From assembly GCA_037447655.1 (NCBI GenBank), contig JBBHKE010000085.1:19579-83578 (forward strand): a stretch of 64,000 bases of DNA. The letters run 5' to 3'. Both the position numbers and the translations under genes were made by a program. The notes below the pieces were generated by a model. That model saw only the letters and a program-made list of their open reading frames with translations, was not told where the DNA came from and searched no databases. The DNA is from Zygnema cylindricum. Its lineage: Eukaryota; Streptophyta; Zygnematophyceae; Zygnematales; Zygnemataceae. Shown piece after piece: positions 21,445 to 33,031 of the stretch (its first letter is position 1; every line of letters starts with the position of its first letter).

Positions 21445-22330
21445 AACCCAAATCAACACAACGATTGATGGAAAATCGAGCAAATATTTACGACACGAAA
21501 TCGTATTTGTTGAAAAAGACGGCTAGCTTTTAAACTGCCAGCATCCTATAATCGGACGGTCACGAACGAATGATTGACGGTTGAAGGCTCTTTAGTGCAC
21601 TTGGCGGCTTTCATTTTTATTCATTGACAAGTTCGAGCAGCCAAGATCTGACGCTGAAGAACGATTGCCGAGGGTGCACTTTGAAAGTTACGTGTTTGTT
21701 GACGTTAGGAAAGAGACAAAGTTACCCGTTTGCCGACGTAGGTCGAGGGACAACGTTACCCGTTGGTTGACGTTGGCCGGGGGACACGCTATTTACGGGT
21801 GTAAACGGACAAAAAGTGGGCTTATTTATAGGTTTTCAAACTGACGACCAAAGGTCTAAAATTTGTGTAAAAATTTTGCCACGTCTTTTCTATATTCTAA
21901 TTTTCATTTCCAAAATCGAAATTCGTCATTCTGTACCAAAATTTCAAATCCAAATCCAGAATTCAAATTTTGTGGCAAACATTTCGACGAATTCAAAACT
22001 TAAAAACAAAAGATAGAGTTACGTTTCACAATATTAGAGGCTCTCTACCTATATAGGACAACCAAGATTAACCACATTACTGAACTAAACAGGTGGTGCA
22101 TTTCCACTGTATATTTCAAAATACTTGTTTACATCATTTTTTTTTTAATAATATGATGGTTTTCCCAGGTGGGAGCTATAACATTTTTGCCTATTACTCG
22201 GGCATTCTATCTCACACAATACCTACTATTCTTGTAAACAGACCTCTGTGTGTTCGGAGAGCACATGAACGACAACATACCATCCTTGAAACGAATGAAA
22301 ATGGCCGCAAGGGGGATCTTACAAACATTG
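21445..22330. other. AT-rich spacer, no gene recognised
   Basis: No conserved coding sequence is seen. GTTGACGTTGG/GCCGACGTAGG-like phrases with the words 'gttacccg' repeat three times at about 21690-21790. At 22042 the sequence CTCTCTACCTATATAGG resembles the 5' end of some plant Helitrons (TCTCTAC), but without the preceding A. Confidence 0.4.
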
Positions 22331-23440
22331 AAGGAGGAGGCATCAACGACAAAGACACCAATGCAACAGGTGATACATTCAAGGTTTATATTTTGTTTAT
22401 GTATGTTTTTGTTTGTGTTTAATCTGTTAGGGTTTTACTTTATTTGTTTCTATTTTTGTTTTTGGTGTAAGTTTGTTTTTAGTTTATTTATTTTTTCTAT
22501 TTTGCTTCATATGTTTCTATTTTTGTTATCTTTTTTTCATGTTTTCCTCTTGTTTTCCTTCTCATTCTTCTTTTATTTCTCCTTCTATTTCTCCTTCTCC
22601 TTCTTCTTCTCTTTCACTTTCATTTTTTCCTTCTCATTCAATTCGTGTTCTTCGGCTCCTATTCTATGCATACTCTTCTAATTTAAGTTTTCTATCTTTT
22701 TAATCTTCATCGTTTATTTTTCTTGTATGAGGAGGCATCATAAACAAAGACCCTAATGTTTCTTGTAAAGGGTTTGATTTTTATTTATGTTTGTTTTTTT
22801 TTGTTTTTGCTTCATATGTTTTATATTTTTTTTTCTGTTATTGATGATTTCCTCTCCTTTTCCTCCCCCTTGTCTTTTTATATCACCTTTTATTTCTCCT
22901 TCTCCTTATTTTTCTCTTTTACCCCTTATTTTTTCTTTTCCTTCGATTCATCTTTTCCGACTCTTATTCTACAGATATTTGTTTAATTTACGTATACTCT
23001 TCTTCTAATCTTCATCGTCTATTCTTATTGTAGGAGGAGGCATCACGAACGAAAACCCTAATGCATCACATGTTATTTTTAGAGTATGCATCACATGTTA
23101 TTTTTAGAGTTAGTTTTTGGTTTATGCTTGTTTTTGTTTATTGTTTTTTTCTCTTTTGCTTCTTCTGTTTCTATTTTTGTTTTCTATTTTTTATGATTTG
23201 CTCTCTTTCTTCTTCTCCTTCTAATTCTCCTTCTCCTACTTCTTCTCTTTCACCCGCTATTTTTCTTTCTCCTTCCATTTATCTTCTTCGACTCTTCTTC
23301 TATGCCTATTTTTGCAATTTAGGTCTACTCTCTTTCTAACCTTAATACATCTACTCTCCTTCTTATCTTTATCGTCTATTTTTTTTGTAAGAGGCATCAC
23401 GAACCTAATGCAACATGTGTTATTTTTAGTGTTTTTTTTG
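22331..23440 (+). repeat. Degenerate tandem modules: 'GAGGCATCA' segment plus pyrimidine tract
   Basis: Four copies of a short segment (GGAGGCATCA...AAAGACCCTAATG-like) lie at about 22331, 22731, 23034 and 23392. Each is followed by 250-350 bp of T-rich sequence with CTTCTCCTTCTTCTTCTCTTTC stretches broken into shorter runs. The first copy lies in an open frame (KMAARGILQTLKEEASTTKTPMQQ, about 22280-22375) that ends at a possible GT donor. The modules resemble repeated exons with polypyrimidine acceptors, but no homologue is recognised. Confidence 0.45.
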
Positions 23441-24290
23441 TTTATATTTATTTTTGTTTAATTTTTTTTTTCTGTTTTACTTCATTTGTTTCTATTTTTG
23501 TTTTTCTGTTTTTACATTTTCCTCTCCTAGTCCTTCTCCTTCTATACATATTCCTCTAATTTACGTCTACTATCCTTTTAATTTTTTTCGTATATTTTTA
23601 TTATGTTATTCTTCTGTTTTTCTTAATTCTTCTTTTTCTTCTCTCCTCAATATATGTACGTATATATATACAACTTTCTTTAATGGTTTTTTTTATCATT
23701 TTCACGTATTTTTCTGTTTCGCTTTTTGATCTTGTAGGTGGTCGTAATAATAAAATTTCGCAAAACAAAGGTGGAAAATCCAAACACACCCGTATTGCCA
23801 AAAAACAAACACCAAAAATCGATAGCCAAGGAGTGGGGAAAAGGGGTAAAAAAAAGGGAGAGTCAACTAAGGGTAACGACCAGAAATCTTTCATTTTTGT
23901 TTTCTTGTTATCATTTTAATATATTTCAATTTTAAAAAGATTTTTTTCAATTTACATAATTTTTTTTTTTTTTTTTTTTCATTTTTTTTTTATTTTTGTT
24001 TTTTTAAAAATAAAAAAAAAAAAAAAAAAAAATTTAGATGAATTAAAAATAAATAAAATAATAAATAATACATATATAATAGAAAAATTAAGTAAACAAA
24101 AAAAAATGAAAAAAATATATATATATACATATGTTAAACAGAAAGGTTAAGCTTTTTTTTTGAGATTTTACTTTTTATCTTTCGCATTTTTGCTATATAT
24201 ATATATATATATATTTATCTCTCTCATATTTTCAATGTATCGTTTTTTGTCTTTCTTCATTTTATCTTTTAACCTCATTTTTTTTGCATA
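23441..24290. repeat. Low-complexity T/A-rich stretch
   Basis: Poly-T and poly-A runs (notably 23960-24040) and TA runs (24198-24213) dominate. A possible exon-like basic segment, NNKISQNKGGKSKHTRIAKKQTPKIDS, lies at 23740-23875 after a TAG acceptor-like site. No family is recognised. Confidence 0.45.
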
Positions 24291-25231
24291 TCGTGACGAA
24301 AGAATGAAAGGATGAGGACGTGATTAGTCTTTAAAAGCTTGAGACGATGGGGAAACCATGTGGAATCGGAAATGCCTCGACATCCGTGTTGACAAAATCG
24401 AAAGAATAAGAAGATGAGAAGGAGAAGATGACAACGTGACAGGTTTCAAAAACAAAAACAACTCGTTGGAGGTGTATAAAGAACCCTAAAAAAACCAAAA
24501 ACCAAAGAGCGAAAGTGGGATTCGATAAAAATAAAAAATGAAAAAACAAAAAATATTAATATTATTTTACTTATTTGATACGGCGATGGTTCGAGAATGG
24601 GATCCGCAGTTACAGATGAAACAATAAGACCATACGATGTCGGCTAACTGTGTTAAAACAAGAAGAGGAAAGAGGACTAAACAAAAAGGTAAGACAGATT
24701 GGTAAAAACAGATCTAAGCAAAAAAGTTGTCAAATATGAAAAAATAGAAGTTCAAAAATGAAAAAGAGAGAATAGGAAGGGCCAAGAAAAAAAAAGCAAT
24801 TGTCGTTAACAACGATGAGAGGAAAAATGACGAAAGATATCATTGAATACGTCAAACTAAAATATCACTAAAGACGTAAAACTTCTACTGAAAATGAGAT
24901 TCTTTCTTTAATGACACACGATTCCCAAATTGATGTATTTCCGTTTAACCCCGCAAGCAGGTTGAGATCGTTTAACCCCGTAGCTGGCAAATCCAGATCG
25001 ACCACATGATTAAACAGATTGAAGACATGTTGGAAGACGGGAGACAACTAAGCAGGATGGAAGAGATGGATACGTTGACTTTCATCCTAAGCAGGTCGAG
25101 AAACACTAAATAAGGGGGGACAGACTTGTTGGATTGGCACGTGAATGCCGGTTCAATACGGGGTATAATATGATACGTCACACTCGAAGCCGCCTAAATC
25201 AAATAGGTACGGACCCGCCAGGCTCTACATC

Positions 25232-25303
25232 GAGCTGGTGGCACAGTGGTTAGTGCGCTGACAACTCAAGTCAGAGGTCCCAGGTTCGAGCCCTGGCCCG
25301 CTA
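25232..25303 (+). ncRNA. tRNA-like unit in TRIM2 5' LTR
   Basis: The unit has A box TGGCACAGTGG, D arm GCAC/GTGC, anticodon stem CTGAC/GTCAG around loop AACTCAA, and T arm CCAGG TTCGAGC CCTGG. The acceptor helix has decayed on its 3' side (CCCGCTA). The loop lacks U33. Confidence 0.72.
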
Positions 25304-25528
25304 ACTTTTCCTTCACTTTTCCCTTGAATATGACATACCGAAACCCAGATTTCACGGAAATCAACATGATATCACACCCAGCGGGATTGCGGATGGAGTG
25401 ACGGGCCTTCCCGTGAGGGGGTCTGTGGGATTCGCACGCGAATGCCGGTTCAATACAGGGTAGAATATGATACGTGACACTCGAAGCCGCCTAAAAGATA
25501 TAGGTACGGACACGCCAGGCTCTACATC

Positions 25529-25600
25529 GCGCTGGTGGCACAGTTGTTAGTGCGCTGACAGCTCAAGTCAGAGGTCCCAGATTCGAACCCTGGCCGACTC
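25529..25600 (+). ncRNA. tRNA-like unit in TRIM2 3' LTR
   Basis: It folds like the 5' copy: the anticodon stem CTGAC/GTCAG is intact around loop AGCTCAA, and the B box is ATTCGAACCC with one change. The acceptor strands GCGCTGG and CCGACTC pair only in part. Confidence 0.7.
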
Positions 25601-25659
25601 ACTTTTCCCTATTATGGGACATACCGAATCCCGAATTTTATGGAAATCAACAAGACTTT

Positions 25660-26330
25660 CTTTTTTGATCCGAAAAGAGGCCGAGATGAAAGATAAGTTA
25701 GAAGCTAGAAAAATGATTCATTTTTTTTTGTTGTTGTTATTGGGTTTTTTTTTTGTAGTGTCCTTACTTCTAAATCTTTATTATCGTTAAAAAAAAAATT
25801 ATTAGCACAATACAAAAACAATAAAACAAAAAAATAGAAAAAAAATTTAGCACAATGCTAAAATAACAAGAAAATGAAAAAAATATGCATAGCAAAAACC
25901 CTAAAACCTTAAACAATCAAAAAATAAAAAATCATTAAATTAACTAAAAAAGCGTTTATAAAATAAAGATATAAAACCGAATAATAAATAAAACAAGGTG
26001 CTTTAACCGTAACATTGGAAAAAACCAAACGCTTTCATAAACAAAACTAAAATCAAATATAAAATATTAAACCACAAAAATAATTAAAATATTTGAAAGA
26101 AAATATTTATCACACTTTCACGATGATATTATTTAAAATCTTTCACTTTATCTCTTTTTTTATTTCTTGACTATTTGATTTCATTTCAACGCGCGTGTTT
26201 TGTTCTTATTTTAATGAGTCTCACTTTCGATTTTGGCGGATATGTTTTAAAGATGCGGAATAGATTTTGAGCGAGCGGAGCTTTTATATTATTCTCTTTT
26301 TTTTCATTTTGTTTTTTAACCTCATTTTTC
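25660..26330. repeat. AT-rich repeat, first copy
   Basis: The phrase GATGAAAGATAAGTTAGAAGC, split by later changes, then poly-T, then ATTAGCACAA and A-rich sequence, recurs at about 27695-27990 and partly at 29505-29690. No gene is seen. Confidence 0.5.
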
Positions 26331-27393
26331 TTCTAAATCGTGATGAAAGAAGGAAAAGATGAAGATGTGACAAGTTTTTCAGAGTATGAGACGATGGGGA
26401 AACTGTGTAGAATCGAAAATTGTCTCAGCATCAGCGTTGAGACAGTCGAAGAAAAGAGAAATTAGAAACCTAAATACCGAAATAGGATGCAATAGAGAGA
26501 GACGGCGGTGGTTCGGGAATGGGATTCGCGGTAACAAAAGATGCGTTTATGAAAAAAATAGACTATACAATGTTGATAAACTGTGGTGAAACCTGGAAAG
26601 AGAAAAAAATCTTAAAAAAAAGTACGCCTGATTGGGAAAAACAGAAGGTCAAAAAATGAAAAAGAGAGAATAAGAATAGCCAAGAAAAATGAGCAACTAG
26701 CGTTAACAATTATTGGGAAAAATAGAAGATCAAAAATGAAAAGAATAAAATAAAAAGGGTGAAGAAAAAATGAGCAACTAGCATTACCAACGGTGAGAGG
26801 AAAAAAAACATAAGATATCACTAAAGACGTCAAACTAAAATATCACCGAGGACCTCAAATTTTCTACCGAAAATGAAATACTTTCTTTAATAACACACAA
26901 TTTTTAAATTGATATTTTTTTAATGACACACAGTTTCTAAATTGGTCCATGTTTAACGCCCTAACTGGCAAATCTTGATCACCCACATTATTAAACAGGT
27001 TAAAGACGTGCTAGAGAACAGAGGGCGGCTGAGCGGGATAGAAGAGACACCCAAATCACCCGCATTATTGAACAGGTTAAAGACGGAGCAACTAGCGTTA
27101 CCAACGGTGAGAGGAAAAAAAACATAAGATATCACCGAAGACGTCAAACTAAAATATCACCGAGAACGTCAAATTTTCTACCGAATATGAAATACTTTAT
27201 TTAATGACACACGGTTTTCAAATTGATATTTTCCTTAATGACACACGATTTCTAAATTGATGTACCCCCGTTTGACGCCCTAACTGGCAAATCCCCCGCA
27301 TTATTGAATAGGTTAAAGACGTGCTGGAGAACGAAAGGTGACTGAGCGGAATAGAAGAGACACATACGACGGCTTTAATCCTGAGCAAGCTGA

Positions 27394-27627
27394 GAACCAC
27401 TAAATGCAAGTCGAAAAACCACTAAATAAAAGAAGAGGGACCCCTTTTTTTGATGACCGAGAACCACTAAATGCAGGCCGAAAACCACTAAATGAAAAGG
27501 GGGAGATCCTATTTTTGGTGAGGAAAAAATTCGATCCTGAGCAGGCGAAAACCACTAAATGCAAGCGCAGGACCACTAAATGAAAGTGGAGAACCACTAA
27601 ATGAAGACCGATTTCCACTAAATGAAA
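27394..27627 (+). repeat. Iterated CCACTAAATG motif
   Basis: About nine occurrences of CCACTAAAT(G/A) lie within about 235 bp, spaced irregularly and often preceded by AA or GA. They directly follow the third exon-like block c, whose own end (RTTKCK...) contains the first copies. Two related GGGGGAGATCC segments lie between them. Confidence 0.6.
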
Positions 27628-27699
27628 GGGGGGAGATCCCCTTTTCTAATGAGGGGAAAATCCGAGAACAGGTCGGGATGAAAGATAACTTAGAAGCTA

Positions 27700-29046
27700 C
27701 TACTCGGGATGAAAGATAAGTTAGAAGCTACAAGAATGATTCATTTTTTTTTTGTTGTTGTTGTTAGTTTATTTTTCTTTTTTTATAGTATAATTACTTC
27801 TAAATCTTTTCTATGGTAAAAATAAAAATTAATTAGCACAAAACAAAAACAAAAAAATCAAAAAAATAGAAAAAAAAACCTTAAAAAAAACTTTAAAAAC
27901 TAACAAAAGTTAATAATAATAAAAACAAATCATTAAAATTCACTAAATAAAAACATTTATAATTAAATAAAAATATAAAACTAAAACAAAAAAAAAGTTC
28001 ACCATAATATTGATAAAAAAACAAAAAACTTTCATGTTAAACAAAAAACTAAAGAAAAAAATATAAAAACCTTAAAAAAACTCTAACAAACTAAAAAAAA
28101 AAAAATAATAATAAAAATAAACCTTAAAATACTAAAAAAAAAAAAAAAAAAACATTTACCACACTCTTTCACTTTTTCATTTTTATTTTTTTCTTTTTCT
28201 CTCTTTTGATTTCACCTTGTTTTTCTATTTTATCTCTTTCAATTTCTTTCTTTTAATTCCATTTTATTTAATTTCACCCTTTTTTTGTGTTTTTTTTGTT
28301 TTTTTGTTTTTTTTTTCTATTTATGTCTCTCTCTTCGTATTCTGATTTTTTTTGTTTTTCCTTTAAATGTTTTTTTTATATAATTTTTTTTCTCTCTTTT
28401 TATCTTTTTTTTAATTAAAAGCAATAAATTTTTAATTATGTTCTATATCAACTCTATAAAAAAATCACCTTTAGATTGCTCATTAGAATAGAATATAATA
28501 ACATACATATATAATGAAAAAAAATATATATATGGAAAAAAAAACATTAAAAAAATTCACCTTTGAATTGCTCATTTCAAATTCTATAAAATAATTGTAT
28601 GAAATCCTCATTTTTTCTCTTTTTTTTTATATATTGCAAATAAAAATCATTTAAAAAAATCACCTTAACCTTTAGATTGTTCATTTGAATACAATAAAAT
28701 AATTGTATGAAATCTTCGTTTTTTCTTTTTTTTTCTCTTTTGTCTCTTTCTTTTAACAAGTCGTTTGATAAAAATGATGTAGTTTATTTTTACATTTTTC
28801 AAAAACTATGTTTTATCTTTCTTTTAACAAATCATTTTTTTTTCTCTTTTATTTCTCTCTCTTAATAAATGGTTTGATGGAAGTCATTCAATTATTTTTA
28901 CATTTTTCAAAAACAATATTTTTAATCTTTCTTTTAACAACTCGTTTGATTAAAGAGAAGAAAGAAAAAGCAAAAATGAGAATTCAAAATAGAAATTCAA
29001 ACACAAAAAAAACATAGAAAAAAATGCTAAAAAATGCCTTTTAAAA

Positions 29047-29103
<57 letters not shown>

Positions 29104-29125
29104 TTTCGACATTTAAAAAATGGTA

Positions 29126-29162
<37 letters not shown>

Positions 29163-30500
29163 TTTCGACATTTAAAAAATGGTAAAAAAAGAAACAAAAC
29201 AAAAAAAACATTTAAGTAATTTGAAGTGATAAAATTCCTCCAATATTTTTCGCCACATACGAGATAAAAAAGATTGGCGAAAACAAGAGAAAAAATAAAT
29301 GAACTTACCCATTCAAGTTTAGTTATAACACAAGAGAAAAAATAAATAAATCTTTGTAGCTTATCTAATTTTTTAGTGTTTGCAAAATATGGCTTTCAGT
29401 AATGATTTAGTTTTGTGGCATCTTTCGTACTTTATGCATTGCCAATTTTTTATTTCTACCCGCGATGTTTTTTTTAATCTCTGTGCATTTTGTCGTGAGA
29501 AAATGATGAATCTTTTTTATCCTAAAAAAACAGTTTATTAGCACAATACAAAAAACAAAAAAAACAAAAAAACAAAAAAAAACCCTTAAAAAACTAAAAA
29601 AAAGTTAATAATAATAATAATAAAAAAAAAAATCAAATAAATAAAAACATTTATAATAAAATAAAATTATAAAACTAAAACTAAAACAAAAAAAAACTCA
29701 TCTTTCACTTTTTATTTCTCTCTTTTGATTTCACCCTGTTTTTCTTTTTTATCTCTTTCTCTTTCTTTCTTTTAATTCCATTTTATTTAATTTCACCCTT
29801 TTTTTTAAGTGTTTTTATTTTTTTTGTTTTTTTTATCTCTTTGTGTCTCTCTCCGTATTTTGCATCTTTTTGTTTTTCCTTTAAATGTTTTTTGTAAGTC
29901 ATTTTTTTTCTCTCTTTGTCTTTTTTTGTGTATTCTGTTGTTTTTTTATTTTATTTATTTTTTATCTCTCTCATTTTTTCTATTTATCGTTTTCTTTCTT
30001 TCTTCATTTTATCTCGTAACTTCATTTTTTTTGCTCACTTCATTTTTTACCCCCGTGTTTTTAACTCTAATTTATTAAAAATCAAATTAAGGTTTATCAA
30101 GAATTGTTAATTCAAATTTAAAAAATAAAAAAAAGTGACGTAATCCGATCAAGGGTAAAAGAGAGAGGGGAGAGAGTTGTAAATGTTATCTCTCTCTTTT
30201 TTTTTTTCTCTCTCTCTCTCTCTCCCTCTCTCTCTCATTCCACCCTCTTTTTTTCTCGTGCACCCTTTTTTTTCTGTCTTGTTGTCTCGCTTCCTACCAC
30301 ATTTTTTTGTCTAGCTACCTACCACATTTTTTTTTCTTTATCTTTATAGATGTTTTTTTTTTTTTTGTCTTTGTTTATCTCGTTGCTTTTTTTTTTTCTT
30401 TTTTCTCTCATTTTATAAAGGGCGGAGAGAGTATATTTCCACCCTATTTCCACCCCATTTCCACCCTAGTCTAAACGAGGCTTAAATAAGGTGTTTTCAA
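27700..30500. repeat. Low-complexity AT and pyrimidine-rich stretch with TA microsatellites
   Basis: Homopolymer-rich sequence with TA arrays at about 29049-29090 and 29131-29157; the sequence between them (TTTCGACATTTAAAAAATGGTAAAA) is repeated after the second array. TC arrays lie at 30188-30236. The short phrase TTTCCACCC(T/C)A occurs three times at 30435-30470. No gene is seen. Confidence 0.6.
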
Positions 30501-30898
30501 TAAAAGAATGAAAAGGTATTTCAGAGGCTAAACTAGCATGCTTTCGGTGTACGAATGAGTAGTTATTATTGTCATTTACTAATACAGATGTTAAATCCGT
30601 AAGTTAAACCTAATAAAAAAGTGCAGTCAGATCCGTTAGTAAAACATCACGACAAAAAAAAAATGAAGTAATGGTGTAAATGTATAGTTATAATCACATA
30701 ATTTATAAGTCCCCAAAATACTTAATACGCGATTTACTATGACCACACATTTTGGTATTCCTTTCAATTGTAAAAGATCTCGTTTTTAATGGCAATAACA
30801 ATTGCGCACGTAAATTAGTGTCCCATAGAAAAAAAATGTGTAATTTTCGTGATTCGTGACAATGATGGATTTAAAAGCCAAATAAAATTTTCCATACA

Positions 30899-31125
30899 TA
30901 TGCTTACAAAACCCCAACATGATTTTAACAAATTGATATTTCCCCTGAATCGTATATTGAGATATAAAATGAGAAACTAATATAGTTTACCATATATTGT
31001 TGTCACTAGTGGATATGCTTATAAAACCCCAACATGATTTTAACAAGTTGATGTTTCCCCTGAATCATATATTTAGGCATAAAAGGAAAAACTGTTATGG
31101 TACCATATATTGCTGTCACTAGTGG
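30899..31125. repeat. Tandem duplication of about 114 bp
   Basis: 30899-31012 and 31013-31125 both run from ATATGCTTA(C/T)AAAACCCCAAC to TGTCACTAGTGG with scattered differences. No coding content is seen. Confidence 0.75.
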
Positions 31126-31589
31126 GCATTTGTGAATATCCTCTTCGCTCGAGCCATTGTTTATTGTTCAATTCAACATTACCCACTTCCCCTCCTCCCT
31201 TTTCTCCTCTCTCTGTATGTATCCACTCCTTTCTTACTCACCCCCCTTTTTTCCCTCCCTCCAAACCATTGTTCAACCATTTTTCAATAAAACACCCTTT
31301 TGTCAATACAACACTAACAAAGTGAACGAAGTAACCTGATTTTGACGGTTTTTACGTGTTTACGTTCAATATAAATACAAATCATAGCTCAAATGTGCAA
31401 AAATAATTTAAAACTTTATATGTTGTTTGTTTATATCGTGCTCGTTTAAATCGTACACTCGTAGCTAAAATGTGCAAAAATAATTTGAAACTTAAAATGT
31501 TGTTTGTTTAGATCGTACTCGTTTAAATTGTACATTCTCCATACAAATTATAGACATTTGCTCGTTTGCCTGTACATTTTTTAAAGTAG

Positions 31590-32270
31590 GCCCAGTCTAT
31601 CCGTCTACACGTCTGTACCAAAATGTAACGTTTGCCCGGTCTATCTGTCTACAAGTGTGTACCAAAACATAACGTTTGCCCGGTCTATCTGTCTACAAGT
31701 GTGTACCAAAACATAACGTTTGTCTGTCTATCCCTCGGGCGACCTCACCAATCAGGTAGCTTTGTCCTTGGGGCGACCTCACCGATCACGTAACTTTTAA
31801 AGTAGGCCTGGTTCGTCAAAAGTGGCGCAAAGTGTGTAAATGTCTCATTTTAAAGTAGGCCCGGCTCGATCGGGTAAAGTTTAAAGTAGGCCCAGTTTTT
31901 CAAAAGTGACACAATTTGTGTTGATGTCCAGTTTTAAAGTAAGCCCGGTTCGTCGGGCAATTTCATCGTCTGGGTAGTTTTTAAAGTAGTCCGGTCTGTC
32001 CGTATGCACGTTTGTATGGAAACGTCTGTCAGTTTGTCCCTCGGCCAAACCTCATTGATCGGGTAACTTATAAAGTTGGCCCGGTTTGCCAAAAGTGACG
32101 TAAATTGTATTGATGTCATGTTTTAAAGCCGACCTTGTTCGTGAAAAGTGGCGCAAAGTGTGTAAATGTCCCTTTTTAAAGTAGGCCCGGTTCGTGAAAG
32201 TGGCGCAAATGGGCACAAGTGGCTTAAGTCGTTCATTTTTGTGTAATGGGCATGATAAAACAACACACTG
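31590..32270. repeat. Degenerate tandem repeats before the Helitron-like end
   Basis: Three ~52-bp copies of GTCTACAAGTGTGTACC...CGTTTGCCCGGTC lie at 31590-31730. They are followed by at least six copies of TTTAAAGTAGGCCCGGTTCGTC joined to AAAGTGGCGCAAAGTGTG (31795-32215). The repeats end about 60 bp before the hairpin terminus. Confidence 0.6.
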
Positions 32271-32273
32271 TCC

Positions 32274-32303
32274 ATGCCCGTGTAACGGGCATTGAATTAC
32301 TAG
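32274..32303 (+). mobile_element. Helitron-like 3' terminus (plus strand)
   Basis: A 7-bp hairpin ATGCCCG-TGTAA-CGGGCAT is followed by seven bases and CTAG, then T. This fits the Helitron 3' rule (hairpin, short spacer, CTRR, insertion before T). It closely matches the inverted copy at 16196-16230. The element's left end is not proven. Confidence 0.55.
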
Positions 32304-32833
32304 TAGGAATAAATTTCAGGGCAATGGTGTTTTTCGATTGTTTTCTCACATGTATGTTATATATTGAACAACACATTTAAGAGTATCTTAAAGGATGGCG
32401 TGATCAAGTTCTCTTGCCCCCAATTAAGAGCACTTTAGAGCCACGTTTACACTTTTTTAAACATTGTAGTCGAGAAAGACCGAAGTGTCAAAAAACATAA
32501 GTGTGTGAGTGAACCTACCATATCCACATCAATTACGAAATCTGCCATGACAAACTCGTTAATTAAAAATTAAGATAAATAGTCTTTTAGTTTGTAACCT
32601 GCAACAAATATTATTATTACTCTTGTAATGAGAATAACCCCAATTGCCAAAAACATTTTTTTGATGGCCATCCTTTTGACAGAAGTCACTACTATCATGA
32701 AATGAGATAAACCACTAGTTAAGTTGTCAGTTGGATAGAACAAACATGGCGTAGACTTCAAAACATTAATCCCAACAACATTTCCCAAAAGGCGCTAATG
32801 AGTACCTGTGAAAGATGGAGGGAAACAATTTTC
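32304..32833. other. Spacer between Helitron-like end and BolA promoter
   Basis: I see no gene, repeat or conserved site in this stretch. Confidence 0.4.
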
Positions 32834-32871
32834 GCACACGTCACTTTTGTTGAAAGCAAACGCTGACGTCA
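32834..32871 (+). promoter_or_regulatory. ACGT-core elements upstream of the BolA-like gene
   Basis: ACACGTCAC (about 32836-32844) and the palindrome TGACGTCA (32864-32871) lie 160-200 bp before the BolA start codon. Such ACGT cores are binding sites for plant bZIP factors. Their role here is inferred. Confidence 0.4.
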
Positions 32872-33031
32872 TCAGTTACAGAAAAGTCCAAGAACCCGGA
32901 ATACATTACAGTAGTCAAGCTGACGGCGTTGGACTATGCTTCGACAACCAAGTTCTGACTGTTTAAACGTTTATTACTTGCCACTGTGAGCCAGCAGTGA
33001 GGCTGCTCCACTTTCGCTTCTCTCGGGCTCC

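Larger units (their letters stand above)
25127..25652 (+). mobile_element. TRIM2: second miniature LTR element with tRNA-like LTRs
   Basis: The element is 526 bp with a perfect 5-bp duplication AGACT (25122-25126 and 25653-25657). LTRs are 25127-25366 and 25424-25652; the internal region is 57 bp (25367-25423), with a decayed primer-binding site (TGATATCACACCC) and the purine tract CCGTGAGGGGG. It has the same layout and family sequence as TRIM1, but with more differences between its LTRs, so it is the older insertion. Confidence 0.9.
24290..27400 (+). repeat. Direct repeat of exon-like blocks (three partial copies)
   Basis: Block a (24290-24430 and 26336-26470) reads, in its better copy, IVMKEGKDEDVTSFSEYETMGKLCRIENCLSISVETVEEKRN then a stop. 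Block b (24820-24960, 26790-26945, 27105-27270) is a non-coding-looking spacer. Block c reads HMIKQIEDMLEDGRQLSRMEEMDTLTFILSRSRNTK then a stop (about 25000-25111), THIIKQVKDVLENRGRLSGIEET (about 26980-27050) and VKDVLENER, stop, LSGIEETHTTALILSKLRTTK (about 27312-27405). Changes between copies often keep similar amino acids. The parent gene is not recognised. TRIM2 is inserted after the first block c. Confidence 0.5.

Noticed and set aside
22250-23730. Phe/Leu/Ser-rich small membrane proteins
   Set aside because: Their composition follows the T-rich tracts, frames overlap freely, and no start or family supports them.
24972-25181. Minus-strand coding frames in the AT-rich repeats
   Set aside because: The plus strand of the same blocks shows the better conserved reading between copies.
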